In this document: positions 20,081 to 28,448 of the stretch, in pieces
Layout of the letters: each line of letters begins with the position of its first letter
How positions within the stretch are numbered: position 1 is the first letter of the stretch
Source of the DNA: Phycisphaerales bacterium
Lineage (GTDB): Bacteria; Planctomycetota; Phycisphaerae; Phycisphaerales; SM1A02
Direction: 5' to 3'
Assembly: GCA_029268515.1 (NCBI GenBank)
Contig: JAQWNP010000002.1
Location: 1 to 64,000, forward strand
Length of the DNA stretch: 64,000 nt
Notes under the pieces: generated by a model
The model's database searches: none
Told to the model about the DNA's origin: nothing
Seen by the model: only the letters and a program-made list of their open reading frames with translations
Translations under genes and position numbers: made by a program

Positions 20081-21321
20081 GTCGCCAGTCCGGAGAGATC
20101 GGCGAATCGATCAATCTGCAAGCTGTCCGCGAATCCATCCCCGCCCTTGCGCGACTCGTCCATGACAAACCGCTGGTGTATCTCGACGCCGCCGCAACGA
20201 CTCCTCGGCCGCAAGCAGTCATCGATGCCGTGGCCAATTACGAATCGACCTTCCCAGCCAATGTCCATCGCGGCGTCCACACGCTCTCAGGCGAAGCAAC
20301 GGCCGCCTATGAGAATGCCCGCGAACACATCGCTACCTTTCTTGGCGCAGATAGTCCTGAACTTATCTTTACTCGAGGCACGACCGAAGCAATCAATCTT
20401 GTGGCAGGCTCATGGGCCACCGCTCACCTCAAGGCTGGCGATGAAATCCTGATTTCGGTCCTTGAACACCATGCCAATATTGTGCCATGGCAAATGCTGT
20501 GTGAACGGCTGGGCACTCATCTTCGAGTCGCCGATGTCACTGATGCGGGCGACTTAACGGTCGCGGCTGTGGAATCGGCGATTACACCAAATACACGGCT
20601 CATTGCCATGACCTGCGTTTCCAATGCGATCGGGACGGTGACGCCGATTGTGGATGTTTGCGCACTGGCAAAAAGTCGAGGCATTGTATCCCTGATCGAC
20701 GCCGCGCAGATGACACCGCACATGCCTGTCGACTTTCATTCACTGGGCTGCGACTTTCTCGCATTCAGTGGCCACAAAATGTATGGCCCAACCGGCATCG
20801 GTGGCCTACTCGGACGAAGCGAGATGCTTGCATCAATGCCGCCCTGGCAGGGTGGCGGCGACATGATTCGCACGGTCACACTCGAAGGCAGTACATGGAA
20901 CGACGTACCGTGGAAATTTGAAGCGGGCACACCCAATATTGGCGGCACGATTGGCTTGGCCGCGGCGGTTGAGTGGCTTGACACCATTGGCTTGGACGCG
21001 ATTGGCATTCGTGAGCAAGGACTCCTTGACGAGGCTGTAAAGCGGCTGCAATCAATTGATCGCTTACAGTTGGTCGGCGAGCCCACTGAGCGGGCTGGTG
21101 CAATTTCATTCATCATTGACGGCATGCACCCCGCCGATATCGGCGCCATGCTCGACCGGCACGGCATCGCCATTCGTGCCGGACACCACTGCGCTCAACC
21201 AGCCTTACATCGATTCGGCCAGACCACAACTGCTCGCATTGCGCCAGCTTTCTACAACACATCCACTGAACTTGAGACGCTCGAAACTGCCATCAGGAGG
21301 ATCATCGATGTCTTCGGCTAG
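20077..21321 (+). CDS. sufS: Cysteine desulfurase SufS
   Basis: PLP-dependent enzyme that releases sulfur from cysteine as a persulfide for cluster assembly. Starts with GTG overlapping the sufD stop; 414 aa. The PLP-binding Lys is K234 in FSGHKMYGP, preceded by the cofactor-binding DAAQ, and the persulfide Cys is C372 in RAGHHCAQP, the group II arrangement. The N-terminus YLDAAATTPRP is also typical. SufE or SufU sulfur-transfer partners were not seen in the window. The stop overlaps the beginning of sufT by 14 bp. Confidence 0.96.
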   Translation: MSRQSGEIGESINLQAVRESIPALARLVHDKPLVYLDAAATTPRPQAVIDAVANYESTFPANVHRGVHTLSGEATAAYENAREHIATFLGADSPELIFTRGTTEAINLVAGSWATAHLKAGDEILISVLEHHANIVPWQMLCERLGTHLRVADVTDAGDLTVAAVESAITPNTRLIAMTCVSNAIGTVTPIVDVCALAKSRGIVSLIDAAQMTPHMPVDFHSLGCDFLAFSGHKMYGPTGIGGLLGRSEMLASMPPWQGGGDMIRTVTLEGSTWNDVPWKFEAGTPNIGGTIGLAAAVEWLDTIGLDAIGIREQGLLDEAVKRLQSIDRLQLVGEPTERAGAISFIIDGMHPADIGAMLDRHGIAIRAGHHCAQPALHRFGQTTTARIAPAFYNTSTELETLETAIRRIIDVFG

Positions 21322-21694
21322 CCCACTCCGCGAGCACATCATCGATGCTATTCGCACCGTTCGTGACCCCGAAATTCCGGTCAACCTGTACGAGCTAGGG
21401 CTTATCTATGACATCCGGATCGATGAGCGAGGCGGAGTACACATCGACATGACCCTCACCACGCCGAATTGTCCCGTCGCGGAAGTGCTTCCCCAACAGG
21501 TTGAGCAGGCTGTCGCAGCGGTTGAAGGCGTGAGTGGCGTGGCTGTTGATGTCGTCTGGGAACCAGAGTGGAAGCCCGAGATGATGAGTGAAGCTGCCAA
21601 GCTCGACCTCGACTTCACCGGCAAATTTGACCCCCAGAAGATTGCGGGCAAAACCAATCTGACGATCGGTCGAAAACCACGCGATCGCCGCTAG
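21308..21694 (+). CDS. sufT: SUF system maturation protein SufT (MIP18/DUF59 family)
   Basis: 128-aa MIP18-like protein that assists Fe-S protein maturation. The ATG at 21308 is fixed by a perfect AGGAGG 7 nt upstream, inside the end of sufS. Family motifs are TVRDPEIPVNLYELGLIYDI (19-36 region) and TTPNCPVAEVLP with the conserved Cys at about 55. The C-terminal 30 residues (FTGKFDPQKIAGKTNL) are an extension beyond the core fold. Fifth gene of the suf operon; the Rieske gene follows 28 bp later. Confidence 0.93.
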   Translation: MSSASPLREHIIDAIRTVRDPEIPVNLYELGLIYDIRIDERGGVHIDMTLTTPNCPVAEVLPQQVEQAVAAVEGVSGVAVDVVWEPEWKPEMMSEAAKLDLDFTGKFDPQKIAGKTNLTIGRKPRDRR

Positions 21695-21707
21695 TCTTCT
21701 CAGACGG

Positions 21708-21713
21708 TATTCT
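21708..21713 (+). promoter_or_regulatory. Putative -10 hexamer before the Rieske gene
   Basis: TATTCT lies 9 nt before the ATG at 21723, preceded by GG, with no Shine-Dalgarno. It would allow the Rieske gene to be transcribed from its own start as a near-leaderless mRNA as well as from the suf operon. Confidence 0.35.
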
Positions 21714-21722
21714 TCCATTGCT

Positions 21723-22034
21723 ATGACTAACTTTATTCGAATTGCGTCCCTGTCGAGTCTTTCAGAAGGCCAGCTCACCAGCGCCGAAATCAATGGCGTT
21801 GCCATTGCACTGGTGAAGCTGGGCGAGACGGTGCACGCCGTCAATGACACGTGCACACACGCCGAAGCATCGTTCTGTGACGGTGGACATGTAGAGGGCG
21901 ATTGCATCGTGTGCCCGCTGCACTACGGGTCATTTCGACTTGCCGATGGTGAGGCGAATGATCCTCCAGCAGACGAACCGCTCCGCGTGTACGAAGTGAA
22001 AATCGATGGAGATGATGTGCTGATCAAGGCATAG
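21723..22034 (+). CDS. Rieske-type [2Fe-2S] ferredoxin
   Basis: Small 103-aa soluble Rieske protein of the dioxygenase-ferredoxin type. The ligands are C44 and H46 (CTH) and C64 and H67 (CPLH), spaced as in NirD/BphF-like ferredoxins, followed by YGSF. No signal peptide, so cytoplasmic. Similar short Rieske genes are found at the end of suf operons in other bacteria, where they are presumed to carry electrons for cluster assembly or to be an early client; the exact partner is unknown. It ends the rightward suf block. Confidence 0.92.
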   Translation: MTNFIRIASLSSLSEGQLTSAEINGVAIALVKLGETVHAVNDTCTHAEASFCDGGHVEGDCIVCPLHYGSFRLADGEANDPPADEPLRVYEVKIDGDDVLIKA

Positions 22035-22101
22035 CAGTGTTCACGCTGCTACGGCACCACTCATCTACAACGAGCTTCCCTACAAAACTGCTCTCCCTCC
22101 A

Positions 22102-22908
22102 TCACTGGCACATACCCCAGTTGTTGAGAACATTCAGCAGATCAGTGTGATTCACCCGGCGATCTATATTGGTGTCGCCGAAACATGGCGTGGGACATAC
22201 TCCACTACCACAGGCTGCATCCGCATGCCAAAAACCGCCTGCAGCCATACACGCCTCATCGGTTGTCTCGACGCAGTGATTCCCCAGACAACAGGCGCCG
22301 CCGGGCTGATCACAGTCGTTGCGAATACTCACAATTGGCGCATCTGCCCACTGCACGCCGTCCTCGTGAAATCCGCACCGAATGAACTTCGGCGCTGTCC
22401 CTTCACACACAATGCCGTCAGTCTGCTCAGAAATATTGTCATGAAACCAGCAGTCCTCAAACACCGGTACACCGCTGGCAATCCAGGCAGCCGCTCCGCG
22501 ATCGGCGGTATTACCGACAACCAAACACAACCGAATCGTGGGGCTTGCGTCCACGAGCAATAGTCCGCCGCCGCGGCGAAGACCATCGGCATCAAGTTGG
22601 CCAGTCCCACCTGCAATCGTCAGACCTTCAATGACGGTTGCCGGACCCTCGCCGCTTACACAGCGAATGACGCCCTCTCCGCCCATGATTGCTGTGAACT
22701 CAGCCCCGTACTTCCCGCGCAGCGTGATCGCCTTTCCGCGCATGTCAACGCCGCCACGGTGCACGCCCCTTCCAAGCACGATCGTCTCGCCGTCTGACGC
22801 AGCATCAATTGCAGCTTGCACTGACTGAAAGTCTCCTGGCACACACATCGGCTCCGCGCGCACCAATACCACAGTCGCCATGATGGCGACACTCATACTT
22901 GCGATCAT
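22102..22908 (-). CDS. Secreted beta-helix protein with one dockerin-like repeat
   Basis: 268 aa with a signal peptide (ASMSVAIMATVVLVRA) and a short right-handed beta-helix (about 22-200; FQSVQAAIDAASDGETIVLG opens it, then GGGLLLVDASPTIRLC coils). Residues about 203-235 are a Cys-rich segment (GGACCLGNHCVETTDEACMA). The end is a single degenerate dockerin-like repeat, FGDTNIDRRVNHTDLLNVL followed by NNWGMC, in which several calcium ligands are lost. Smaller relative of the 7.7-9.1 kb protein. AAAGGA about 8 nt upstream supports the start. Function unknown. Confidence 0.8.
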   Translation of the reverse strand: MIASMSVAIMATVVLVRAEPMCVPGDFQSVQAAIDAASDGETIVLGRGVHRGGVDMRGKAITLRGKYGAEFTAIMGGEGVIRCVSGEGPATVIEGLTIAGGTGQLDADGLRRGGGLLLVDASPTIRLCLVVGNTADRGAAAWIASGVPVFEDCWFHDNISEQTDGIVCEGTAPKFIRCGFHEDGVQWADAPIVSIRNDCDQPGGACCLGNHCVETTDEACMAAGGFWHADAACGSGVCPTPCFGDTNIDRRVNHTDLLNVLNNWGMCQ

Positions 22909-22992
22909 GTATCACGTCCTTTCGCCGCGTGCTGTGCGGCGGATGGACTCTACGAGAGGATTGTCAGCATCTCGACCATCGCTGCCAAAACG

Positions 22993-24084
22993 CTACCGGT
23001 ATGAACGAGGCCCGCGTATTCGTCCAGTGGCATCGATCACCCACCGCTGGCCCCGATACTCCTGCACAAGCAGGCGTCCATCAGCGGAAGGACTCAACCG
23101 CGGCATCGGCAAATCTTGGTTTGGTTTCCATAGACCATCAAGATCAGCGATCGTCTTGGGCGGGCTCCCTTGTGAAGCTGAAAACTTCTCATCTGCGGCA
23201 ATCAAGGCGCGAAGTTGTGCCCGCACGACAACATCATCCGGCACCGCAAACATAGTGTTCCCAGGCTGTGATGTGGAGAATTGCACAAGACCCCAATACT
23301 CGGGACGGTGCATGTCGATGGCGTATTGTGGAGACCAAACCCAATTGTCTTCTCTCGCTCCGTCTGGCTTGACATAGCGCCCATCTACAATCTCATACGG
23401 CCACTGCACTCGGGAGAAATTCACCCACCACGTGTCCTGATTCCCTGGAGGGCATCCCACGCCAGCGGTGTCGGCCATGGATGACCATGGAATAGCAATC
23501 TCAACGGTCCAGCTATTGTCATGATCAGATGAGTCATTGATTGTGCCTGTGTGGCTCACTGCAGAACGCACGCCATCAAAGTTCCACACGATGTCGTAGT
23601 CGCCACCAGATCGATACGGGCGGTTCATGTAGAGATCCATCTCGGTACCAAGCACATTGATTTCGTACTCGTTATAGGTGTGCCGATCGCCATCTGGATC
23701 GATGAATACCTCAAAATCATTGTCGTGGTAGATGATCGAATCTCGCTCGGTCAAGGTGCCCCACAGGTGTGGTTCTTCAAGCGTGGCCGCGACGTAGAAG
23801 TACTCCGTATCCCAACACATCTTCGCGCGAGTTCGGAATTCTGGCGCGGGCTTCTGTGAACCCTCGATGTCGACAAAGTTCTGCGTCCATGGGGCTCGAT
23901 GCCAGGCACGCTCATCGAGTTGCCCATCGATGACTGGCGGCGTGATGACAAAGCCAGCCACATAAGTGCGTGGATGATCAGTCGGAAGCGGCTTGGAGAG
24001 CCGCGGTCCAGTTGACTCGCAGCCACCAAAGATCGTCACGGCACCAGCGAGCAGGACAGCGAATTGGGGTGTTGTGCACAGCAT
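22993..24084 (-). CDS. Lipoprotein with CBM9-like carbohydrate-binding domain
   Basis: From the ATG at 24084 the product is 363 aa with a lipoprotein signal ending FGGC (Cys22). Residues about 45-240 form a family 9-like carbohydrate-binding beta-sandwich of the DOMON/CBM9-2 type: PPVIDGQLDERAWHRAPW at the start, YFYVAATLEEPHLWG, FEVFIDPDGDRHTYNEYEIN and WTVEIAIPWSSM. The C-terminal part (about 300-363) carries another beta region. It probably binds a sugar or lactone-like ligand on the cell surface. TACTAT lies 9 nt upstream of the ATG, divergent from moaA whose start is only 36 bp away. Confidence 0.84.
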   Translation of the reverse strand: MLCTTPQFAVLLAGAVTIFGGCESTGPRLSKPLPTDHPRTYVAGFVITPPVIDGQLDERAWHRAPWTQNFVDIEGSQKPAPEFRTRAKMCWDTEYFYVAATLEEPHLWGTLTERDSIIYHDNDFEVFIDPDGDRHTYNEYEINVLGTEMDLYMNRPYRSGGDYDIVWNFDGVRSAVSHTGTINDSSDHDNSWTVEIAIPWSSMADTAGVGCPPGNQDTWWVNFSRVQWPYEIVDGRYVKPDGAREDNWVWSPQYAIDMHRPEYWGLVQFSTSQPGNTMFAVPDDVVVRAQLRALIAADEKFSASQGSPPKTIADLDGLWKPNQDLPMPRLSPSADGRLLVQEYRGQRWVIDATGRIRGPRSYR

Positions 24085-24120
24085 ATGCTTTGGATAGTAC
24101 GCCCACGCGAGCGAACTATC

Positions 24121-25194
24121 ATGGTCGGCTTCATGGACCGGCCACTCACTCAACTCAATGTTTCAATAGAGCCTCCACTGGCACCTCGCGATGAACATGC
24201 CAAAGGCGCCTTGCGTGACTCTCACGGGCGAACGATCCATGATCTCCGACTCAGCATTACTGATCGCTGCAACTTTCGTTGCCGTTATTGCATGGAGCCC
24301 GACGACCGCTTTCTGCCCAAGCAATCACTCCTTTCGATTGCCGAGTACTTGAGAGTTGTCGATGCTGCCATATCACTTGGCATTTGCAAGATTCGTATCA
24401 CCGGGGGCGAGCCGACCCTGTACCCCGAGCTCGATGAACTCATCGTTCAACTGGGGAGGCGGGATCTCGATGACATTGCCATGACCACCAATGGCTGGCG
24501 TCTCGATGAGTCGAAAGCACGCCACTGGCGAGCGAGTGGACTTACTCGATTGACCTTCAGCCTCGACACACTGCGTGAAGAACGCTTTACTGACATCACT
24601 CGATCTAGTTCCTGTGTCGCAGATGTACTTCGCTCAATCGACGCAGCGCGTGAAGCTGGCTTCCCGCGACCAAAGGTAAATGTCGTCGCAATGCGGAGCG
24701 TCAACGAGGATGAGTACGCCGACTTTGCTGATCTCGCCCGCGAGCGGAACCTTGATGTCCGCTTCATTGAATTCATGCCGCTGGACTCTGGTCGATCTTG
24801 GAAACCCGAGACTGTTGTATCGGAGACGGAAATTGTGGCCGCTATTTGCATGCGGCACGCAATTGAGGTGGCCGACTCGTCGAATATCCACAGCACTTCA
24901 CGCAATTATCGATTCGCCGATGGGGCACCGGGGCGAATCGGTGTCATTGCACCTGTGACACGCCCGTTCTGCGGCGCATGTAACCGGCTACGGGTGACTG
25001 CGGAAGGCGCGGTGCGGCCTTGTCTCTTTAGCAACACAGAATGGGATATTCGCCCACTACTACGCCGTGGAGCGAGTATCGACGAACTTGCCGGCTTCCT
25101 TGTTGATTCGGTGTGGACCAAGCAGGCTGGTCATGGCATCGGCGGCAGCGATTTTTCGCAGCCCCATCGAGGCATGTCTGCCATTGGCGGCTGA
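24121..25194 (+). CDS. moaA: GTP 3',8-cyclase MoaA
   Basis: Radical SAM enzyme that makes the first intermediate of molybdenum cofactor from GTP, together with MoaC. The SAM cluster motif CNFRCRYC places Cys at 50, 54 and 57; the second cluster is the C-terminal FCGACN with a later Cys in VRPCLF; ITGGEPTLYPEL is the SAM-binding GGE region; and the protein ends in the required Gly-Gly. 357 aa from 24121; an ATG at 24133 is equally possible and would place TATCAT (24117-24122) 10 nt upstream, as in other genes here. No other molybdopterin gene is in the window. Confidence 0.95.
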   Translation: MVGFMDRPLTQLNVSIEPPLAPRDEHAKGALRDSHGRTIHDLRLSITDRCNFRCRYCMEPDDRFLPKQSLLSIAEYLRVVDAAISLGICKIRITGGEPTLYPELDELIVQLGRRDLDDIAMTTNGWRLDESKARHWRASGLTRLTFSLDTLREERFTDITRSSSCVADVLRSIDAAREAGFPRPKVNVVAMRSVNEDEYADFADLARERNLDVRFIEFMPLDSGRSWKPETVVSETEIVAAICMRHAIEVADSSNIHSTSRNYRFADGAPGRIGVIAPVTRPFCGACNRLRVTAEGAVRPCLFSNTEWDIRPLLRRGASIDELAGFLVDSVWTKQAGHGIGGSDFSQPHRGMSAIGG

Positions 25195-25234
25195 CCGAAG
25201 CCCCCGCTGCAACCGCTGATACCATTCCCCACCA

Positions 25235-26257
25235 ATGACACACGGCCCACGACTGGAAAATCCGTTGGTATTGATCCGATGCGGCCTCGGCGGCATTCTG
25301 ATGGGACTTGCCAATCTGGTTCCAGGCATCAGCGGTGGCACCATGTTGCTCGCCGCGGGCGTGTACCGCCGATTTGTAGATGCCGTGGCACGAGTCACGA
25401 CATTTCGATGGTCAATAGAAACGATTGTCACGCTGGCTGTCATCATCGCTGGTGCTGGATGTGCAATCGTGCTCGGGGCTGGGCTTATTGCAGATCTCGT
25501 CACCGAATATCGGTGGGTGATGTACAGCATCTTCCTTGGACTGACGCTCGGTGGCGTACCGCTGCTGTGGTCGCTGCTGAAGCCCGTCACACCTGCCGCT
25601 ATCGCCGGTTTTGTGTGTGGGATGGGATTCATGATCTTTCTCGCAGTCGTGCAGGCATCCGGAAGTAGCGAGGGCGCAAGCGCTGGTACGTGGTGGTTGC
25701 ATTTGATCGCTGGACTTGCGGCAGGTTCTGCAATGGTGCTGCCGGGGCTCTCTGGCAGTTATGTGCTGCTCATTCTTGGCGAATACCTTGTCGTACTGGC
25801 TGCAGTGCAGGGCGCAAAAGAAGCTGTGCTTGGCGATGGCGCACTGACCGAACCACTTGCAGTCCTCATCCCCGTGGGAATTGGTGCGGTGGTTGGGGTC
25901 GTTGGCGTAAGCAATGCCGTGAAGTGGCTGCTCGAACACTACAAACAAGCGACACTGGGCGTGCTCATGGGCTTGCTACTTGGTGCAGTCCTTGGACTCT
26001 GGCCATTTCGAGAACCTCGCCAGCCAGCCATTGGCGAAGTCGTTCAGGGCCAAACGGTCACGGCAGCGTCTCTTCCTGAGATCGATGTCAAGCACTGGCC
26101 CACCGAAGGCTTCACCGCCTCGGCCGGACAGTGGGCCTCGGCCATTGCATTGGTACTTGTGGGTTTCGCTTGCTCGGTCGGAATCGGCATGATTGGCGGG
26201 GACGATGAGGATGCTGACGCCTCCTCGGAGGTCGAAAAAACCACCGGCCTCGCCTAA
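25235..26257 (+). CDS. DUF368 membrane protein (PopT-type undecaprenyl phosphate transporter family)
   Basis: 340-aa integral membrane protein of the DUF368 family, with roughly eight to nine membrane segments. The family signature NLVPGISGGTMLLAAGVY is at about 29-46, with the mirrored MVLPGLSGSYVLLILGEY near 167-184. DUF368 proteins, like DedA proteins, have been shown to translocate undecaprenyl phosphate across the inner membrane so that the lipid carrier is recycled for peptidoglycan and O-antigen synthesis; that role is from family knowledge. TACCAT is 9 nt before the ATG. The last 33 bases of the gene are repeated in inverted form 300 bp downstream. Confidence 0.88.
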   Translation: MTHGPRLENPLVLIRCGLGGILMGLANLVPGISGGTMLLAAGVYRRFVDAVARVTTFRWSIETIVTLAVIIAGAGCAIVLGAGLIADLVTEYRWVMYSIFLGLTLGGVPLLWSLLKPVTPAAIAGFVCGMGFMIFLAVVQASGSSEGASAGTWWLHLIAGLAAGSAMVLPGLSGSYVLLILGEYLVVLAAVQGAKEAVLGDGALTEPLAVLIPVGIGAVVGVVGVSNAVKWLLEHYKQATLGVLMGLLLGAVLGLWPFREPRQPAIGEVVQGQTVTAASLPEIDVKHWPTEGFTASAGQWASAIALVLVGFACSVGIGMIGGDDEDADASSEVEKTTGLA

Positions 26258-26592
26258 GAGGTGTGAGGTGCCTTGGTGTGCCCCAGCCATGCACAAGATC
26301 TGCTTGCCATAGATGCTTGCCTGCCCAACAACTTCATGTATCACAGACTGGGGTAAACCCTCGTTTTTGGCATTGAAACGCTTGGTTTTGAAAAAAAGAA
26401 CTGAAAGTTTGATGCCGCATCAAACAGAGGACGGGGAACCCCGTAGTTGAGGGTGAAGTGAGCATGACTGACTCACTTCTGGACTCCCCTGAAAGGACTC
26501 CATCCAACTTTGATTCTCCTCCTTGATCTCTCCTCTCTCTCCACCACCGGCCTCGCCTTTTAGGCGAGGCCGGTGGTTTTTTCGACCTCCGA
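26225..26592. repeat. 33-bp perfect inverted repeat linking DUF368 3' end and a terminator
   Basis: Bases 26225-26257, the last 33 bases of the DUF368 gene including its TAA, are exactly the reverse complement of 26560-26592, which form the right arm of the terminator hairpin, its U-tract and the flanking bases. A shorter direct copy of the central 16 bases is the terminator's left arm (26543-26558). The arms are 302 bp apart. Confidence 0.9.
26543..26583 (+). terminator. Strong rho-independent terminator
   Basis: ACCACCGGCCTCGCCT (26543-26558), a short loop and AGGCGAGGCCGGTGGT (26562-26577) make a 16-bp perfect GC-rich stem, followed by a run of six Ts (26577-26582). It terminates rightward transcription about 290 bp after the DUF368 stop, leaving a long 3' UTR or a separate small transcript. 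Confidence 0.9.
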
Positions 26593-26826
26593 CCTGATGG
26601 AGTATTCACCCATTTGCCGGGGAAGCGCCCGCACACTTATCTAGATGTAAGTGACTGTTTGACAACCAGATGAATAATTCACTTGTGGAATTCCAGATTC
26701 TTGGTTCACAAAAAGCATTGACTCCCATAGTGGATGATGAGAGGCCCGCCTAGAGCCACGACGCTTCCCTGGCCAGCCAATACAGCGCGGCGACGACGTT
26801 CCATGATGCACCTAGTCCAACCGTTT

Positions 26827-26863
26827 CAACGAGGCCTACCGAGCAAATCGGTGGGCCTCGTTG
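26827..26863. terminator. Isolated 16-bp hairpin, possible terminator
   Basis: CAACGAGGCCTACCGA (26827-26842) pairs with TCGGTGGGCCTCGTTG (26848-26863), 16 bp with one G-T pair and a 5-nt loop GCAAA. The following ctttctctgtt is only partly T-rich. No gene ends just before it, so it may close an unrecognised small RNA. Confidence 0.5.
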
Positions 26864-26893
26864 CTTTCTCTGTTGCTTGATGGGGGCTTGAGG

Positions 26894-26909
26894 TGTGAAA
26901 TCATTCACA
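26894..26909. promoter_or_regulatory. Perfect CRP-like dyad TGTGA-N6-TCACA
   Basis: TGTGA (26894-26898), six bases, TCACA (26905-26909): both half sites match the CRP/FNR-family consensus exactly, and the dyad extends to 7 bp (GTGTGAA/TTCACAC). It lies about 370 bp before dut, between the isolated hairpin and the weak small open frames. The regulator in this organism is unknown. Confidence 0.45.
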
Positions 26910-27277
26910 CATTGGGCTACGGAAGTCGCTTGCTACCAAAGGCTTTGTTGAACCTCCGAATGTGCAGTTGCTGAACCATTCTGGACGAATACCAACACGG
27001 CGTCATCTCAAACTGATCGCCGATTTCTAGAACGAGACTCAGCATTACACACACAAACCCCATGGACACTCCACCAGCCAATTCCACACATGCCGCATTG
27101 GTTGGGCAGGCTGTCAAGGCCGCTGATGCCGTCATTTGCTCTGTCGACCGTGCATTGCAACCCGAAACCGAGCTGCCGATTATGACGAGTTGCAGTGGCC
27201 TCTCCAGGCTCCGAACAAGTGATTCCTAGCAGCGGGTAGCACCCACCTTAGAATTGAACCCGCTACCGTGCCACACC

Positions 27278-27724
27278 ATGGCACCCACACTTCGCATTCG
27301 TCGGCTCTCGCCGCTTGCACATATCCCTGAGTATCAATCTCACAACGCTGCAGGGCTTGACTTGCATGCCGCGATTGATTCGCCCATCACCATCGAGCCC
27401 GGTGATACGCACATGATTCCAATTGGCATCGCGATCGCCCTACCCGCGGGGCATGAGGGCCAGGTACGCCCTCGATCAGGGCTTGGGAGCAAGCATGGCA
27501 TCACACTGCCCAACTCCCCTGGCACAATCGATGAGGACTATCGCGGCGAAGTCTCGGTGCCGCTGATCAACTTGGGGAAAGTCGCGTTCACAGTCGAGCC
27601 TGCCATGCGAATCGCGCAGATGATTGTCGCGCCTGTCACGCACTGCGAGATTCAAGAAGTCGACTCACTTGACGAAACCTCTCGAGGATCTGGTGGATTT
27701 GGGTCGACCGGCACCGAGGTCTAG
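27278..27724 (+). CDS. dut: Deoxyuridine 5'-triphosphate nucleotidohydrolase
   Basis: Trimeric dUTPase that hydrolyses dUTP to dUMP and PPi, keeping uracil out of DNA and feeding dTMP synthesis. The conserved motifs are in order: AAGLDLHA (motif 1), [12 protein letters not shown] (motif 2), [11 protein letters not shown] (motif 3), RIAQMIVAP (motif 4) and [10 protein letters not shown] (motif 5). 148 aa from the ATG at 27278; an in-frame TTG at 27254 would add 8 residues but has no support. TAGAAT is present at 27249-27254. Its stop overlaps that of the opposing PIG-L gene by 4 bp. Confidence 0.96.
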   Translation: MAPTLRIRRLSPLAHIPEYQSHNAAGLDLHAAIDSPITIEPGDTHMIPIGIAIALPAGHEGQVRPRSGLGSKHGITLPNSPGTIDEDYRGEVSVPLINLGKVAFTVEPAMRIAQMIVAPVTHCEIQEVDSLDETSRGSGGFGSTGTEV

Positions 27725-28407
27725 CCAAGGGCAAGATCAGATAGCCCACGCAGCCCGATCGGCTCGCGAGCAAAGAAAGGCTCGGCCGCCGCAACACCAA
27801 TCCTGCTGCCAAAGTAAGCGCCTGCATGCTCAACCCACTCCACAACCCGCCGATTTTTCTCAGGCATCACAAATTGCGTCTCATAGGCGACGATTGCATC
27901 ACGCTTGCGAGATTCATATCCCGTGATGTCCAATAAGAAAGACGGCGATGGAATGATCCGCAGGTGCGTGCAGTAATAGTGGAATAGCCAGCGCGGATAG
28001 ACGGGTTCGCCGGGCAAGTCAATCTTGGTCAACTTCGCATCAAATCGTGCGTCCTCGACAATGCGGGTCACAGCTCGATGATCAGGATGGGCGTCCTCAA
28101 AGTACGGCACAAAGAGTATGTCAGCCTGATGTTGACGAATGATGCCAGCAACCGCATGCCTTGCTTCAATCGTGTGCTCGACGTAGCGATTCTTCAGTCC
28201 AACCTCCACACGAGTGACACCAAGAATCTCTGCTGCTCGGCTCGCTTCGACTGCCCGAGTCTCCGCGTCACCATGCGGCGTGGGTTCGCCATCAGTCATG
28301 TCAACAAGGACAACCTCGTGACCTTGGTCAGCAAGTTTGGCGATCGTGCCGCCCATACCAAGTTCTTGATCATCAGGGTGCGGACCGAAGACGAGAATGC
28401 GTGCCAT
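27721..28407 (-). CDS. PIG-L/LmbE family deacetylase, BshB1-like
   Basis: Zinc-dependent de-N-acetylase of GlcNAc-type substrates. The N-terminal HPDDQE motif is at 10-15 and the second zinc motif AHPDH at 106-110, with metal ligands H10, D13 and H110 in place. At 228 aa and with [12 protein letters not shown] it most resembles the bacillithiol-type BshB1 deacetylases (N-acetylglucosaminyl-malate), but no other bacillithiol gene is in the window and other GlcNAc lipids remain possible. TATGAT lies 8 nt upstream of the ATG, so it may be transcribed on its own besides being at the end of the leftward phoU-truA run. Confidence 0.9.
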   Translation of the reverse strand: MARILVFGPHPDDQELGMGGTIAKLADQGHEVVLVDMTDGEPTPHGDAETRAVEASRAAEILGVTRVEVGLKNRYVEHTIEARHAVAGIIRQHQADILFVPYFEDAHPDHRAVTRIVEDARFDAKLTKIDLPGEPVYPRWLFHYYCTHLRIIPSPSFLLDITGYESRKRDAIVAYETQFVMPEKNRRVVEWVEHAGAYFGSRIGVAAAEPFFAREPIGLRGLSDLALG

Positions 28408-28415
28408 GGTGGGTA

Positions 28416-28421
28416 ATCATA
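28416..28421 (-). promoter_or_regulatory. Putative -10 hexamer of the PIG-L gene
   Basis: On the minus strand TATGAT lies 8 nt before the ATG (28407), with no Shine-Dalgarno between them. It differs from the TATAAT consensus at one position. A leaderless or near-leaderless start is implied. Confidence 0.4.
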
Positions 28422-28448
28422 ACTCGATAGGCTTGTAGTGGGATTTGA

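Larger units (their letters stand above)
26258..27277. other. 1-kb non-coding region
   Basis: Largest gap in the window. From left to right it holds several small potential hairpins (for example GAAGTGAG/CTCACTTC around 26452-26476), the strong terminator, a stretch of about 230 bp without recognisable coding, a second hairpin (26827-26863), a CRP-like dyad (26894-26909), and two weak overlapping small open frames: 55 codons on the plus strand from ATG 27062 to stop 27229, and 72 codons on the minus strand (26917-27135). Neither has a Shine-Dalgarno or a known motif, and at most one could be real. Confidence 0.6.

Noticed and set aside
27062-27229. A 55-codon plus-strand open frame before dut
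   Set aside because: No Shine-Dalgarno or known motif, and it overlaps a 72-codon frame on the other strand; kept only as part of the intergenic description.
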